Shown here piece after piece: positions 33,909-43,118 of a stretch of 64,000 nt of DNA; the stretch's first letter is position 1, and each line of letters begins with the position of its first letter. Source of the stretch: [Streptosporangium] indianense (lineage in GTDB: Bacteria; Actinomycetota; Actinomycetes; Streptomycetales; Streptomycetaceae); contig NZ_JAKEIO010000021.1 of the NCBI RefSeq assembly GCF_021474405.1, positions 1 to 64,000 of the forward strand, given 5' to 3'. A program made the translations under genes and the position numbers. The notes beneath the pieces are model-generated. The model worked only from the letters and a program-made list of their open reading frames with translations, was not told the origin of the DNA and searched no databases.

Positions 33909-35999
33909 ATGACGGACACCGTCGTACCCGCCAACGCCGAGGCCACGAGCACACCCGTGCCTCCCGTACCCGGACCGGTGGAATCCCCCGCCGCACCCAC
34001 ACCTGTGGACAACCCGAACCTCCCGGCCCCGGGCGTGGTCGACGAGAAGCGCAAGCCGATCCTGCCCGCCTGGCTGAAGGACCGCACGGAGTTCGCCACG
34101 GCCGCCCGGCACACCGCCAGCCGCCTCGGCTACGCCGCCGCCTACCACGGCGTGCGCCTGCCCTGGTACGCCGTCCAGCTGGCCGCCATGTCCCCGCGCG
34201 GCGCCTGCCGCTTCGTCGCCGAGACGAACCGGTGGGTGTGGGACCGCGAGGCCGCACCGTTGCGGGACCACGCCGTGCGCACCGAGGACGTCGACGAATA
34301 CCTGCACCTCGCCCGGCTGCGCGGCAACCGGGTCCGGCTGCGCGGACTGGTCGTCGTGGTCGACGCCGCGTTCGGCCTCGGCTTCGCCCTGTGGCTGTAC
34401 GTCATGGCCCCCGCCTACCTGTGGGTGTTCGCGGCCGGCGCCGTCCTGACCCTCGGCTACCTCGGCCAGCAGCCCGACGCCCCGGTCATCGGCCCGGCCG
34501 TGCTGCGCACCGAGTTGCAGAAGCTCACCGGCACGATCGTGCTGCGCGGCCTGGACTCCATCGGCAACCCGAAGATCTCCGCCGCCATCAAGAAGGGCGG
34601 CGACATGGACGGCATGCGCTTCACCTCGGAGATCGTCCGCGACGGGCCCGGCTACCGCGCCGACCTCGACCTGCCCTACGGCGTCACCCCGGACGACATC
34701 ATGGAGAAGCGCGAGCAGCTCGCCTCCGGCCTGCGCCGCAAGGTCGGCTGCGTCTGGCCCTCCGGCGACCCCGACGAGCACGAGGGCCGCCTGGTGCTGT
34801 GGGTCGGCGACCGGCCCATGAACGAGACGACGAAGCCCGCCTGGCCCCTGCTGAAGGACGGGCAGGTCGACCTGTTCAAGCCCGTCGTATTCGGCAACGA
34901 CCAGCGCATGCGGTGGGTCGAGGTCACCCTCATGTTCGCCAGCGTCGTCATCGGCTCCATCCCCCGCATGGGCAAGACGTTCCTGCTCAGGCTGCTGCTG
35001 CTCATCGCAGCACTCGACCCGCGGGCCTGGATCCTCGCGTTCGACCTGAAGGGCACCGGCGACCTCGGCCCGCTGGAGCCCGTCGCCCACCGGTACCGGT
35101 CCGGCGAGGAAGACGAGGACGTCGAGTACATCGTCCAAGCACTGCGGGAGGTCAAGGAGGAGCTGCGCCGCCGCGCCAAGGTGATCCGCTCCCTGCCACG
35201 CGCCCGCTGCCCCGAATCCAAGGTCACCCCGGCTCTGGCCAGCGACAAGCGCCTCGGCCTGCACCCCATCGTCATCGGCATCGACGAATGTCAGGTGCTG
35301 TTCGAGCACGAGAAGTACGGCGCCGAGATCGAGTCCATCTGCACGGACATCACCAAGCGCGGCCCGGCCCTCGGCATCATCGGCATGTTCGCCACTCAGC
35401 GCCCTGACGCGAGGTCCCTGCCCCCGGGCATCTCCGCCAACGCTGTCCTGCGGTTCTGCCTGAAGGTCATGAACCACCAGGCCAACGACATGGTCCTCGG
35501 CACCGGCATGTACAAGTCCGGCATCCGCGCCACCATGTTCAGCCGCCGGGACCTCGGCATCTGCTTCCAGGCCGGCGAGGGCGACGACCCGCGCATCGTC
35601 GCTTCGGCGTTCGTCGACGCCCCTGGCGCCGAGCGGGTCGTTGCCCGGGCGCGGAAGATGCGCGAGGAGTACGGCAACATCACCGGCCACGCCATCGGCG
35701 AGGGCCCGTCCGCCACGGTCGGCATGGACGTCCTCGGCGACGTGCTGAAGGTCGTCACCCCGAAGGAAGAGCAGGTGTGGAACGAGCGGGTCGCCGCCCG
35801 CCTCGCCGACCTTCGGCCGGACGTGTACGGCGGCTGGACGGCCGCCAACGTCACCCAGGCACTCAAGCCGTGGGCCGTGACCATCCGCGACGTGTGGGGT
35901 GAGACCGACGAGGGCGAGAAGGCCACCCGGCGCGGCTTCCGTCGGGCTGACGTCGTCGCCGCTGTCACGCGCCGTGAGGCGGACAGGCTCGCCGGCTGA
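33909..35999 (+). CDS. FtsK/SpoIIIE-type conjugative DNA translocase (Tra)
   Basis: The 696-aa protein is an ATP-driven DNA pump. One hydrophobic hairpin lies near residues 145-190, then the motor domain with Walker A (GSIPRMGKTFLL, about residue 350) and Walker B (IVIGIDECQVLF, about residue 457), and FATQRPDARSLP as a sensor region. The C terminus is small and basic and may recognise DNA. In Streptomyces such proteins move double-stranded DNA between cells without relaxase. The ATG at 33909 follows CGGAGAGATC. A palindromic repeat cluster lies 15 bp after its stop. Confidence 0.9.
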   Translation: MTDTVVPANAEATSTPVPPVPGPVESPAAPTPVDNPNLPAPGVVDEKRKPILPAWLKDRTEFATAARHTASRLGYAAAYHGVRLPWYAVQLAAMSPRGACRFVAETNRWVWDREAAPLRDHAVRTEDVDEYLHLARLRGNRVRLRGLVVVVDAAFGLGFALWLYVMAPAYLWVFAAGAVLTLGYLGQQPDAPVIGPAVLRTELQKLTGTIVLRGLDSIGNPKISAAIKKGGDMDGMRFTSEIVRDGPGYRADLDLPYGVTPDDIMEKREQLASGLRRKVGCVWPSGDPDEHEGRLVLWVGDRPMNETTKPAWPLLKDGQVDLFKPVVFGNDQRMRWVEVTLMFASVVIGSIPRMGKTFLLRLLLLIAALDPRAWILAFDLKGTGDLGPLEPVAHRYRSGEEDEDVEYIVQALREVKEELRRRAKVIRSLPRARCPESKVTPALASDKRLGLHPIVIGIDECQVLFEHEKYGAEIESICTDITKRGPALGIIGMFATQRPDARSLPPGISANAVLRFCLKVMNHQANDMVLGTGMYKSGIRATMFSRRDLGICFQAGEGDDPRIVASAFVDAPGAERVVARARKMREEYGNITGHAIGEGPSATVGMDVLGDVLKVVTPKEEQVWNERVAARLADLRPDVYGGWTAANVTQALKPWAVTIRDVWGETDEGEKATRRGFRRADVVAAVTRREADRLAG

Positions 36000-36013
36000 C
36001 CCGCGAACGGCCA

Positions 36014-36097
36014 CTAGGCCTAGCAACCCCACCTGCTAGGCCTAGCAGCCCCGCTAGCACAAGATCTGGCCCCTGAGCAGGCACCTAGCGCCTAGCA
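36014..36097 (+). repeat. CTAGGCCTAGCA repeat cluster, candidate clt
   Basis: Copies of CTAGGCCTAGCA lie at 36014-36025 and 36036-36047, a half copy CTAGCA at 36054-36059 and the variant CTAGCGCCTAGCA at 36085-36097. The core of each full copy is self-complementary (GCTAGGCCTAGC at 36035-36046). The position directly after tra is where Streptomyces plasmids carry the Tra recognition sites. Confidence 0.6.
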
Positions 36098-36149
36098 GGG
36101 GTCGCCCGGGAAACGGGAAACACCCACGATTCGAGGGGGAGGACACCCC

Positions 36150-36374
36150 ATGCTGATTGCGATGGCCGCGCTGCTGCTCGGCCTCGGCGGCTACGCAGTG
36201 TTGTGCGCGGTGAAGCCGTTCGGCCCGTGCCGCCGGTGCCGAGGGGCGGGCGAGATCGAGCGGTTCCGGAAGGCACGTCGGTGTCCGCGGTGCCGGGGAA
36301 AGAGGCTTCGGCTGCGCGTCGGCCGGCGCGCACACAACGCGTGGCGCCGCACCCACCAGGTCGGCAACCGCTGA
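36150..36374 (+). CDS. Small membrane-anchored CxxC zinc-ribbon protein
   Basis: The 74-aa protein has an N-terminal membrane helix (LIAMAALLLGLGGYAVLCAV) and then two CxxC knuckles (CRRCRGAGEIERF and CPRCRGKRL) resembling half a DnaJ zinc centre. Its end is very basic. It lies between the repeat cluster and a strong terminator and probably belongs to the tra transcript. The role is unknown. Confidence 0.6.
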   Translation: MLIAMAALLLGLGGYAVLCAVKPFGPCRRCRGAGEIERFRKARRCPRCRGKRLRLRVGRRAHNAWRRTHQVGNR

Positions 36375-36386
36375 CACCTACGTGAC

Positions 36387-36422
36387 GGCCCCCTCCTCGA
36401 TCGTCGAGGACGGGGGCCTTTT
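36387..36422 (+). terminator. Strong rho-independent terminator after the tra block
   Basis: GGCCCCC-TCCTCGA, a 3-nt loop, TCGAGGA and GGGGGCC form a long stem with one bulge, followed by TTTT (36419-36422). It ends the plus-strand block and the convergent regulator gene. Confidence 0.85.
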
Positions 36423-36433
36423 ACGTGTCCGGG

Positions 36434-37771
36434 TCAGGCCGCCTTCAGCCGGGCGACTTCCCCCGCCCGCTCGGACAAGGCCCGCACCGCTGGAAGGGTC
36501 TTGTACGCGGGCAGGCTCTTCCGAAGCGTCTTCAGATGCTCATCACCCCGCGCCGAGCTGATCGTCACGTACTCGTCGAGGAACTGCCCCCACGTCTCGC
36601 AAGCAGCCTCCACGTGCCGCATGCGGAACTGCCGCTCAGCGATCACCCCGAGGCAGTGCACACGCCCCTGACGCTCCAGCGGGGACCGCACCGCGTTGGA
36701 CTGCCTCAGCGCCCGGACGGACCCCTCGTGATCCTTCAGGTGCCAGCGGACATGAGCCTCGTGGAAGAAGTACGCGGCCTGGTCGTAGCCGCCCACAGCG
36801 TCACGCCGGTCGTCCGCCCGTGCGAGCGCCGTCTCAGTTTCGGTGAGCCGGGACAGGGCAGTGTGTCGGTCACCCGTCATCGCCGCCGCCGCGGCCTGCT
36901 GACCACGCAGGAACGCCACCAGGCGCGGCCCGGCGGAAGGCGCGGCCTCGGCAGCAGCGTCGGCGAGTTCCAGGCCCTTGGCGCCGTGGCCAAGGTGGGT
37001 GGCTTGCAGGCTCATCCCGCGCAGGGTCCGGCAGTAGGTGACGTGGTCCTCGGCGGCGCCGGCGAGTTCCAGCGCGCGCAGGTAGTACTTCTGCCCGAGG
37101 CCCTGCTGGTTCTCGTACATGGCCATCCAGCCGGTGAGGTACACGAAGTCCGCGACAGCCGCCCGCATGTCGCGGGTGACCTGCTCGGTGCCGCTCGCCC
37201 GCAGGTAGGGCCCAGCGGTGTTGACCAGGAAGGCCGCGGCCATCGGCCGGGCGTGCCCGGCGCCGACCTGGTCGAGGATGTCGGCGACCTTGTCGGTCAT
37301 CGTCCGGACGGTCTCCACGTCCGAGCGTCCGATGTGCACGGTCCGGCCTGCCGTCACCGATGCCAGCCGCCCCGTCACATCCTCGAACCTCGGTACGGCC
37401 AGCGCCGCCGCGTACATGCCAGTGGCCAGCACGCCCCGGCGGGATGGGTCCATGTCGGCGCGGCTCAGGTCGATCACTCCCGCTACAGGGTCGCGTGGTC
37501 CGGCGCCCTTGGTGTCGGGCCAGCCGATTTCAGCGCACGTTACGGGGCGCCCGAGCAGGCGCGAGAGCGCTTCGGTGATCGCGGGCCGCGCCTCTGGCTT
37601 CGGCACCGACCCTGAGAGCCAGTGGGACACGCTCGTCTTGTCGTAGTGGAGTGTGACGCCCAGTTCGCGGCCGGCCGCATTCACCCTGCGTGCTAGCTGC
37701 GCGTTCCCGATTCCTCCCGCCTGCATGAGGGCTGCGAGGGCCGTGTTCGGTGTGCGTGGTCGCCGTGGCAT
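36434..37771 (-). CDS. HTH/TPR-type regulatory protein, NsdA-like
   Basis: The 445-aa protein begins with a lambda-repressor-like HTH (LAALMQAGGIGNAQLARRVNAAGRELG, then KTSVSHWLSGSVPKPEARPAI). The family's odd Arg-Arg segment follows (DPSRRGVLATGMYAAALAVP), then about 300 residues of TPR-like helices. Such proteins (NsdA and relatives) act in Streptomyces as developmental or antibiotic repressors and are common on mobile elements. The start at 37771 begins the HTH directly; the open frame beyond it is not homologous. It is divergent from the gene at 38001. Confidence 0.8.
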   Translation of the reverse strand: MPRRPRTPNTALAALMQAGGIGNAQLARRVNAAGRELGVTLHYDKTSVSHWLSGSVPKPEARPAITEALSRLLGRPVTCAEIGWPDTKGAGPRDPVAGVIDLSRADMDPSRRGVLATGMYAAALAVPRFEDVTGRLASVTAGRTVHIGRSDVETVRTMTDKVADILDQVGAGHARPMAAAFLVNTAGPYLRASGTEQVTRDMRAAVADFVYLTGWMAMYENQQGLGQKYYLRALELAGAAEDHVTYCRTLRGMSLQATHLGHGAKGLELADAAAEAAPSAGPRLVAFLRGQQAAAAAMTGDRHTALSRLTETETALARADDRRDAVGGYDQAAYFFHEAHVRWHLKDHEGSVRALRQSNAVRSPLERQGRVHCLGVIAERQFRMRHVEAACETWGQFLDEYVTISSARGDEHLKTLRKSLPAYKTLPAVRALSERAGEVARLKAA

Positions 37772-38000
37772 ATGAACCCCCGAGTCGTGTTCAACCAGTT
37801 CAACCGCTGCTCCACTCTCCTCCCTTACCCGCGCCAGCGCACAGGGGTTGGGTGGATACAAGCCGTTCGCGCCCCGACCGGCGGTTGACGCCCGGCGCCT
37901 TCTACCCCCGAGGAGGGCGCCGGGCGCCCTTGGAACGACCACGCCCCGGCAGCCGCTGACACAGCTCCGGGGCGCATGGCCGACTGGTGAAGGAGTCGAC

Positions 38001-38600
38001 GTGCGACAAGCTACCGCTCTCGCCCGCGCTGCGGCAGAGCACGACCAGGCCCCGCCCGACGTCGCCACGATGCGCGAGACCGCGCACAGCGTGCTCGGGC
38101 CGGACAACGCCCCCGAGGCGACACCGCCGGCCGGTGACGAGCTGGAGACGCTCACCGTCGCGCTGCGCGGCCACCTCGAACTGCTGGCGCCCGCCGTCGA
38201 GCAGGCGGCCGGACGACTCCCCGAGGACGCGCCCACCCGTACCGCGGCCCTGGCCTGCGTCGCCGAGGCACGCGGCAAGCTCCGCGCCCCTGAACTCGGC
38301 TTCGCTGGGCTGGCCGGAAGCGTCATGTACGCCCGGCGCCTCGCCCGCGTCCTGGACGCCCTCTGCGGCCACTACGAGACTGCCAGCGCCGACATCGAGA
38401 AGTCGCCCGTGCAGGCCGCGTTCGACCGCCTGGCGGAGCACTGCCTACGGTGCCCCACGTGCCGCACCGTCGACGAGCAGGGCGCCCACGCCGGCCTGCC
38501 GTGCGACGAAGAGAGCCGCCTGCACGAGGCCTACCGCGCCGCCCGGGCCCACGCGGCCGCCGTCCGGCTCGCCCAGCGCAGGGCGGAGGACACGGCATGA
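38001..38600 (+). CDS. Hypothetical AICE protein, DUF6415-like with Cys motif
   Basis: The 199-aa helical protein (residues 15-120 look like DUF6415: LTVALRGHLELLAPAVEQAAGRLPED) has a C-terminal cysteine pair motif (HCLRCPTCRTVDEQG, then GLPCDEE). The GTG has GGAG 7 nt upstream. It overlaps the next gene by 4 nt. The function is unknown and the family name is tentative. Confidence 0.6.
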   Translation: MRQATALARAAAEHDQAPPDVATMRETAHSVLGPDNAPEATPPAGDELETLTVALRGHLELLAPAVEQAAGRLPEDAPTRTAALACVAEARGKLRAPELGFAGLAGSVMYARRLARVLDALCGHYETASADIEKSPVQAAFDRLAEHCLRCPTCRTVDEQGAHAGLPCDEESRLHEAYRAARAHAAAVRLAQRRAEDTA

Positions 38601-39013
38601 ACCAGACCGAGACGGAGACTCCTGTCCCGGACGAGGTCGATCCCGAGGCGGAGTACGAACAGCTCAGCCAAGAGCTGCTGCACAACACGCTGAACCGGCG
38701 CCACCGGGCCGCCGTGCAGGCGCTGGTCGAGGAGCGGACGATCCTGTCGCGGCCGGCCGTCCAGCGCGTCCTGATCGTCGACAGCCGCAAGGGGCGGGCG
38801 GCCAACTTCCCGCAGCTGTCCGGCCTCCTGTACGGCCTGGGCCTGGACGAAGGGCAGCGCACGTTCCTCGCGCTGGTCATGTCGATGGTCGGCCTGGGCG
38901 TCACCACCCTGGCGTCGATGGAGGACCTCGACGACCGCCGCCTGCCCATCATGCTGCGCGCGATCCTGCGCATGGCGGGCAACGAGGACCTGGCCGTCGG
39001 CCGACGGCTCTGA
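38597..39013 (+). CDS. Hypothetical helical protein
   Basis: The 138-aa protein has an acidic N terminus and a helical body (LSQELLHNTLNRRHRAAVQALVEERT, then GLGLDEGQRTFLALVMSMVGLGVTTLA with a moderately hydrophobic stretch). It is coupled to the preceding gene by ATGA. No family is recognised. Confidence 0.55.
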   Translation: MNQTETETPVPDEVDPEAEYEQLSQELLHNTLNRRHRAAVQALVEERTILSRPAVQRVLIVDSRKGRAANFPQLSGLLYGLGLDEGQRTFLALVMSMVGLGVTTLASMEDLDDRRLPIMLRAILRMAGNEDLAVGRRL

Positions 39014-39071
39014 CCCGGCCCTACGGGCCCGCACGGGCGTACGCGCGTCCGCCCGGGGTCCGGCCGTCCCT

Positions 39072-39102
39072 GCCCCTCCCCCTCGCCAGTGAGGGGCGGG
39101 GC
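39072..39102. terminator. Hairpin between convergent genes
   Basis: GCCCCTCCCCCTC (39072-39084) pairs with GAGGGGCGGGGC (39091-39102) around a 6-nt loop, between the plus-strand gene ending at 39013 and the minus-strand gene ending at 39221. The rest of this 207-bp interval shows nothing else. Confidence 0.6.
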
Positions 39103-39220
39103 GGCCCTCATACGGGAGCGCACGGACGAGCCCACGCGCGAGGTGCTCAGCCGTCCAGATGACGGAGCCGTGCCCTCCCCGCTGCCCCGCTGGCACAGCC
39201 GCCTGCGGGGCAGCCCACCT

Positions 39221-39562
39221 TCAGTGAAGCGAGCTGGTGCCCACCGGCCGCGCCTGCTCCTCCGCCGCCGTCAGCGGCCGAATCTCGGTCACGCCCAAGA
39301 GGCCGGCCGAGCCGTTCGGCAGGGCCCCTTCCTGCCACTTCCACGCCTCCGGGCCGCCCTCGCACACGGCGAAGCCCATGTACCGCAGGGCGTCGTACCG
39401 CTCCATGAGGGACGGCATCCGCGCGAAGTCCCACCCGACGCAGATCGGGAACACGCTCTCGTCGTCGTGCCCGAGGAAGAGCCGCCATTGCCCGTCCGGC
39501 GCCTGCTCGCTGATCTCCAGCGTCAGGATCGCGCAGATCGGTTCGTTCGCCTCGATGCCCAT
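39221..39562 (-). CDS. Hypothetical protein downstream of the tape measure
   Basis: The 113-aa alpha/beta protein contains CAILTLEISEQAPDGQWRLFLG and WDFARMPSLMERYDALRYMGFAV. The start at 39562 has GGGAGGAAG upstream and follows the tape-measure stop by 2 nt, so the two are translated together. In tailed phages a minor tail gene follows the tape measure, but this protein is too short and shows no tail-protein motif. Confidence 0.55.
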   Translation of the reverse strand: MGIEANEPICAILTLEISEQAPDGQWRLFLGHDDESVFPICVGWDFARMPSLMERYDALRYMGFAVCEGGPEAWKWQEGALPNGSAGLLGVTEIRPLTAAEEQARPVGTSSLH

Positions 39563-39564
39563 GG

Positions 39565-42500
39565 TCACTTCCTCCCGACGAGCCCTTGCCACGACAGCTC
39601 CCGAACCATCTCCTCGGGAGTGGCCCGGGCCCCGTTCAAGTTGATGTAGTACGTGTTGCTGGTCTGACCTCCGCCGCCCGCGTACACCGCGGCGAGCTGG
39701 CCCGGCAGTGGTGTGGCGGACAGGGCGCCGCCCACGCCGGTCGCGGCGTTGAGCACGCTGGCCGCCACCGACCGGGCCGTCTCCATCACCCGGCCCGACG
39801 TCGCGGCCAGGCCACCGCGCCAGCCCTCCATGTCCATCACGCCGATGTCGAAGAACGCGCGGGACGGGCTCTTGGTCTTGTGGGACTTCTTGACCGTCTT
39901 CAGCATGCCCTCGGCGATCCGCCGCATCTCCCGCTCGATCGTCGCCTCCTGCGACCGGAGCCCGGCCACGAGGCCCTGCGCCGCGCGGATCCCCGCGGAG
40001 TACAGGGCGTCGCCCACGGTGTTGCCCGTGGCGGCCGCGCTCTTGGAGAGCTGTGATTGCAGGTCGTTGATCTTCTTCAGCTCGGCCGGGGTGGCGTTCG
40101 CCAGCGCTGCCGCCGTCGCACCGCCCGCCGCCACGCCCGCATCCGCGATCTGCTGGAGCAGGTCTGACCGGAGCCCCGCCTTGCGGAGCTTGGCGATGTT
40201 GGCCTGAAAATCCTTCGTCGCCTTAAGCGACTGCTGGAGCCCCACCGTGATCGCGCTGACGCTGTTGACGTCGGCGTGGCCGGTGGTGATGTTGGCCTCG
40301 TCGAGGATGCCCTTCGTGATGTCCGCCCGCACCTTGTCCCGGGACGCGACGAGATCCTTGATCTTCTTCTCGACGTTGGCCAACGCCTTGAAGACGTTGT
40401 CCCGCTTCGCGACGAGCTTCTGCAACTCGCGCGTCGAGGCCGCCAAGGTCTTGCCGATACCGCTGCGGACGTTCGCGGGCAGCGCCTTCGTGATGGACTC
40501 CAGCCGCGTCTTCAGCTTGGCCGTGGAGTCGTTGATGCCTCGGATGAAACCCTCGATCAGCAGGCGGCCGGCAGGCTGGAGGATCTTGGCATCCTTGGCC
40601 GGCGGCCCCTTCCAGCTGGTCAACTTCCCCGTGATCTCGCCGAGCTTGGACTTCACGGAGCCGACCATCGAGGCGATGCCGTTGATGAACCCCTGGATCA
40701 GCGACTTGCCCGCGGCGACCAGCGTGCCGTTCAGGCTGCCGAGCGCCGCCCGGGCCCGGCTCGGCAGACCGCGCACCCACGTGACCGCCGCAGAGATCTT
40801 CTGGCTGATCGCGTTCACCATCGACTGTCCGGCCCGCACCGCAGGCGCCACCATACTGGCGGCCAGATTGCCCAGCGCGGACAGTGCGCGGCCGCCCATG
40901 CCGCGCAGCCACGCGACCGCCTTGTCCACCGCCTGGCCGATCCATCGGCCGATCGCCGACGCCTTCTCTCCGATGAACGACGCGGCCTTGCCGACGCCGT
41001 TCTGCGCCATCTGCCAGGCGCCGGAGAAGTCCCCGGTCAGCAGCTTGGCCAGGAACTTAAGGACGGGCACGACGACGTTCGTGATGGTCCCAGCGAGCAG
41101 CGAGGCCAGGGTCCCGGCCAGGCTGGCCAGCAGTCCGATCAGCGGTTGGATGACCGGCATCAGCGCGCCGAGGATCGTCGCGACGAGCTGGCCGAGCGCG
41201 GTCAAGATCGGGGCGACCGCTGCGAGGAGCTGCCCGAACGCCAGGCCCAGTGTCGCCAGACTGGGAGCGAGCTGAGCGAACAGCTCGGCCACGACCGGCA
41301 AGACCGTCTGCGCCAGCATCGTCAGAACGTCCGCGAACGGCTGGACCAGTGCCGGCAGCTGGGCGAGGATCGGCGCCAGGACCGAGGTGAGGATCTGCGC
41401 CACCTGCTCGATCACCGGCGCCAACGCCTGGTACACCTGCAACCCAGCCTCGAACAGGGGCGTAAGGGCAGGCAGCAGACTGGCGACCAGCTGACCGATG
41501 ACGGCGATCAGAGGGGAGAACGCCACGGCCACAGCACCGATCTCGCGCGCCATGGCCACCAGCACAGGACCGAGCGCGGTGATGATCGGCTGTAGAGCAT
41601 CTCCCAGAGCAGCGATCAGGGTCTGTGCCGGTGGCCCCAGCGCGGTCAGGACGGGAGCCACTGCCGCGAGCGCAGAGGCCAGGAGCGGCGCGACCGTCGA
41701 CCCCAAGGTGCCCATCGTCTCGAACAGGCTGCGCAACCCAGACTGCACGCCCTCGGTGTTCACGATGTCGGCTATCGCCTGCGTGACCTGCTGCAACGTG
41801 CCGACGAGCCCGCCGCCGCCCTCCGGCACGGCGTTGAAGATGCCGCCGATGATCTGGCCGATGTTCCCGCCGACCTCCACCAGGTCGCCGATCAGGTCGA
41901 TGGCCCGCTCGATAGCGGCCTGCATCGCGCCCGACTCGAACGCCTTGCTGAGTCGCTCCCCGATGCCCTGCGCTGCCGTGGCGGCCCCGGCCGTGAGCCG
42001 CTCGAACGACGGCCCTGCCGCCGCCGCGATCTGCCCCAGCCCCTTGACCACGATGCCGGGGACGCCAGACAGGTTGTGCAGGCCCTTACTCGCGGAGCCG
42101 AGCGCCTTGCCCAGGGTGCCGTCCTCGGCCAGCTCCCGCGCCGAGGTGGACACGCCCTTGGCCATGTCGTTCAGCGCCGTGCCCGAGGACACCAGGTTGG
42201 TGCGCAGCACCGGCAGCACCTTGGCGCCGGTGCGCTCCAGCTCCCCCGCCAGGCCCCGGAACACCTCGTTCTGCACGGCCTGCTGCATGTCCCGCAGGGC
42301 GGGTGCCGCATCGCGTACGGCCGTGGCGAACTTGGCCGCCTCGGGCGACAGCTTCTCCAGGGCCTCGCTGAACTCCGCCGCCTTGGACGGATCGAGCGCG
42401 GCCGACAGGGCGTCGTCCATGCCGACGGCCGCCAACTTAACCGCGCCCGAGGCCAGCTGCACGGCAGCCATACCCGTGACCGCCACACCAGCCGCCGGCG

Positions 42501-43107
42501 CCACGTTGGCGAGGGTCTGCACGAGGCCGGCCGCGAGGGGCACGGCCGCGCCGATGCCAGCCGCAGCCTTTCCCACCCCGGACAGGGCCCCCACAGCGCT
42601 GCCCGCGACCGAGCCGAGACGGCCGATGATCCCGGTGAGCCGCTGGGGCCGCTCGGTGTCCACGTCCACGTCGATGTCGACGTCCGTGTCGTCCACCCGG
42701 CGCGCCGCGGCGAGAAGTTCGTCCAGCTGCCGTGCGGCCTGCCGAGTGGCAGCCTGCACGTCGATCCGCGGATGCGCGTCCGACAGCCGCTGAAGGTGTG
42801 GGTTCAGTTCGTTGATGCGACGGATCGCCTGGTCGATCGGGATGTCGATCCCGATGCGCTGGTTGCTCAGCTGCTCCAGCTCGCGGCGCACGCGGGCAAG
42901 GTCCCGGTCCACCTCGTCGCTGTTCGCGTCGATGGGGACGTCCGGGAGGTGCGCGAGAAGCCCCTGCAACTCGCGCTGGATACCGCCGCCGAGCGCGGCG
43001 CCGACGCTGGAGCCCTGCCGGGCGGCGTCGGCGACCGTGCCGTTCAGCCCGTCGAGGTTGACCGCGAGGTGGCTGATCAGGTTCGGCAGGTTGATGTCGT
43101 CAGCCAC
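39565..43107 (-). CDS. Phage tail tape-measure-like protein
   Basis: The 1180-aa protein has the layout of a tape measure. It opens with a helical N-terminal region with coiled-coil potential (residues 20-130). A very long hydrophobic Ala/Leu/Val-rich section with regularly spaced prolines follows (about residues 480-740: APVLTALG, LPALTPLF, APILAQLP), then Trp/Gly-rich segments (AWLRGMGGRALSALG, AVTWVRGLPSRARAALG), another coiled coil and the conserved terminal motif KTKSPSRAFFDIG. The GTG at 43107 has GGAGG 7 nt upstream. No capsid, portal, terminase or baseplate gene is present in the element. Confidence 0.8.
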   Translation of the reverse strand: MADDINLPNLISHLAVNLDGLNGTVADAARQGSSVGAALGGGIQRELQGLLAHLPDVPIDANSDEVDRDLARVRRELEQLSNQRIGIDIPIDQAIRRINELNPHLQRLSDAHPRIDVQAATRQAARQLDELLAAARRVDDTDVDIDVDVDTERPQRLTGIIGRLGSVAGSAVGALSGVGKAAAGIGAAVPLAAGLVQTLANVAPAAGVAVTGMAAVQLASGAVKLAAVGMDDALSAALDPSKAAEFSEALEKLSPEAAKFATAVRDAAPALRDMQQAVQNEVFRGLAGELERTGAKVLPVLRTNLVSSGTALNDMAKGVSTSARELAEDGTLGKALGSASKGLHNLSGVPGIVVKGLGQIAAAAGPSFERLTAGAATAAQGIGERLSKAFESGAMQAAIERAIDLIGDLVEVGGNIGQIIGGIFNAVPEGGGGLVGTLQQVTQAIADIVNTEGVQSGLRSLFETMGTLGSTVAPLLASALAAVAPVLTALGPPAQTLIAALGDALQPIITALGPVLVAMAREIGAVAVAFSPLIAVIGQLVASLLPALTPLFEAGLQVYQALAPVIEQVAQILTSVLAPILAQLPALVQPFADVLTMLAQTVLPVVAELFAQLAPSLATLGLAFGQLLAAVAPILTALGQLVATILGALMPVIQPLIGLLASLAGTLASLLAGTITNVVVPVLKFLAKLLTGDFSGAWQMAQNGVGKAASFIGEKASAIGRWIGQAVDKAVAWLRGMGGRALSALGNLAASMVAPAVRAGQSMVNAISQKISAAVTWVRGLPSRARAALGSLNGTLVAAGKSLIQGFINGIASMVGSVKSKLGEITGKLTSWKGPPAKDAKILQPAGRLLIEGFIRGINDSTAKLKTRLESITKALPANVRSGIGKTLAASTRELQKLVAKRDNVFKALANVEKKIKDLVASRDKVRADITKGILDEANITTGHADVNSVSAITVGLQQSLKATKDFQANIAKLRKAGLRSDLLQQIADAGVAAGGATAAALANATPAELKKINDLQSQLSKSAAATGNTVGDALYSAGIRAAQGLVAGLRSQEATIEREMRRIAEGMLKTVKKSHKTKSPSRAFFDIGVMDMEGWRGGLAATSGRVMETARSVAASVLNAATGVGGALSATPLPGQLAAVYAGGGGQTSNTYYINLNGARATPEEMVRELSWQGLVGRK

Positions 43108-43118
43108 GAGGCCACCTC

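Noticed and set aside
33681..36032. 783-residue minus-strand frame over the tra gene
   Set aside because: It is a shadow of tra. The plus frame has Walker A and B and the FtsK layout.
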